A stretch of DNA of 6,055 nt from JBHIAG01 sp046758465 (GTDB lineage Bacteria > Acidobacteriota > Terriglobia > Acidiferrales > 2-02-FULL-67-57): NCBI GenBank assembly GCA_046758465.1, contig JBHIAG010000106.1, positions 1 through 6,055 of the forward strand. Reading direction: 5' to 3'. The position numbers and the translations under genes were made by a program. The notes under the pieces are model-generated. The model saw only the letters and a list, made by a program, of their open reading frames with translations. It ran no database searches and was not told where the DNA came from. Positions 5,724 through 6,055 of the stretch are shown here, piece after piece; positions within the stretch are counted from its first letter, which is position 1; each line of letters begins with the position of its first letter.

Positions 5724-5770
5724 AGAGCTTTGGGGAGGGAGTGGGTTGTGAAGCCGGGCTGTCATTGTTT

Positions 5771-5786
5771 GCCTTCCCGCGAAGGC
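5771..5786 (-). other. GCCTTC/GAAGGC hairpin just downstream of the aptamer
   Basis: A perfect 6-bp stem with a GCGG tetraloop on the minus strand, 12 nt after the end of the riboswitch P1. It is followed by AAACAATGACAG, not a U-run, so an intrinsic terminator is unlikely. It probably spaces or stacks next to the aptamer in the leader RNA. Confidence 0.4.
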
Positions 5787-5798
5787 TGCACCCATCCG

Positions 5799-5960
5799 GC
5801 TTCTGGCAGGTCTCCTGACTTTCGCTTCTTCGGGCTAGCCGCCTTCCCATCCCGCAACGCGGAACAGTGGCGTTGTGGCTAGCCCTCCACGATCACAGTG
5901 GCGGGGCCGTGCCGGATTTGCACCGGCTTCCCTATTAAGCGAACATCTCGCGCCAGAAGC
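5799..5960 (-). ncRNA. Cobalamin riboswitch (AdoCbl/B12 element)
   Basis: The minus strand carries the full conserved core: AATAGGGAAGCCGGTGCAAA, CGGCACGGCCCCGCCACTGT and the B12 box AAGTCAGGAGACCTGCC (5805-5821). P1 is a perfect 9-bp stem, GCTTCTGGC (5952-5960) with GCCAGAAGC (5799-5807), and overlaps the end of the B12 box. Other stems are GCCGG/CCGGC around TGCAAAT (5911-5927), a 9-bp GGGCTAGCC/GGCTAGCCC (5877-5885 with 5832-5840), and CAACGC/GCGTTG (5870-5875 with 5855-5860). In known members, cobalamin binding represses the downstream gene; here that is the BtuB-type receptor, 160 nt further on. The peripheral P8-P12-like arm between core and B12 box suggests the larger AdoCbl-type class, which I cannot prove by eye. 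Confidence 0.97.
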
Positions 5961-5972
5961 AAATTCAATCTC

Positions 5973-6001
5973 CTAGTACTACTTTGCGTTAGGAAAGTCA
6001 A
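5973..6001 (-). promoter_or_regulatory. Putative sigma70-type promoter of the riboswitch-btuB unit
   Basis: On the minus strand, -35 TTGACT (5996-6001) and -10 TACTAG (5973-5978) are separated by exactly 17 bp. Transcription would begin near 5966, about 6 nt before P1 of the riboswitch, which fits a leader that starts with the aptamer. The -35 is strong and the -10 weak. The remaining 54 nt to the window edge hold no recognisable gene. Confidence 0.6.
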
Positions 6002-6055
6002 GAACTTGTACTCCTGGACATTCCCCAAAATTTCAGGGTGCCTAAAATGAGTAGA

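Noticed and set aside
5604..5795. 63-aa minus-strand ORF in the receptor leader, as a possible leader peptide
   Set aside because: It overlaps the riboswitch platform and the start of the receptor gene, and lacks a good ribosome binding site or codon pattern.
6023..6038. Imperfect palindrome CCCCAAAATTTCAGGG upstream of the riboswitch promoter as an operator
   Set aside because: Six of eight pairs match, but it fits no operator I know and such AT-centred palindromes occur by chance.
1..6055. CRISPR arrays, insertion sequences, phage genes or a defence system
   Set aside because: No regularly spaced repeats, transposase or integrase frames, or terminal inverted repeats were seen; the gene content is housekeeping and uptake.

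Overview
The window reads as a slice of a GC-rich chromosome from a Gram-negative bacterium, most likely an Acidobacteriota member. The pointers are a TonB-dependent receptor with an N-terminal carboxypeptidase-regulatory-like domain, a zinc-cysteine type GatB, and an intergenic copy of the 'TCATTCCGAGCGAAGCGAGGAATC' type dispersed repeat. This assignment is inference; no 16S or marker phylogeny is available. Every gene found lies on the minus strand, so transcription runs from right to left.

Right block (about 3497-6001): a sigma70-like promoter, then a complete adenosylcobalamin-type riboswitch (9-bp P1, B12 box, conserved core). A 160-nt post-aptamer leader follows, ending in a hairpin able to bury the Shine-Dalgarno sequence and start codon. 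Next comes a 713-aa TonB-dependent outer-membrane receptor of the BtuB type. Together these form a B12-repressible B12-uptake unit.

Middle block (about 620-3284): a short intergenic stretch holds the dispersed repeat and a TATAAT -10 box. It leads into gatB (Asp/Glu-tRNA amidotransferase subunit B), then, after 25 nt, an exported FKBP-type prolyl isomerase, then, after 7 nt, a Yip1-like membrane protein with an N-terminal Cys motif. The tight spacing suggests one operon.

Left block (1-613): a tRNA-Asn(GTT) gene with its own extended -10 promoter and encoded CCA, but with several atypical core nucleotides. It is followed by a peroxiredoxin of the BCP/PrxQ family that runs off the left edge. 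The peroxiredoxin carries an in-frame TGA exactly where the peroxidatic cysteine belongs (TPG-TGA-TTEA). The frame is open on both sides and a SECIS-like hairpin follows immediately. This is the most notable content of the window: a probable selenocysteine peroxiredoxin that ordinary gene calling would truncate, split or label a pseudogene. The usual nearby resolving cysteine of the family is also absent.
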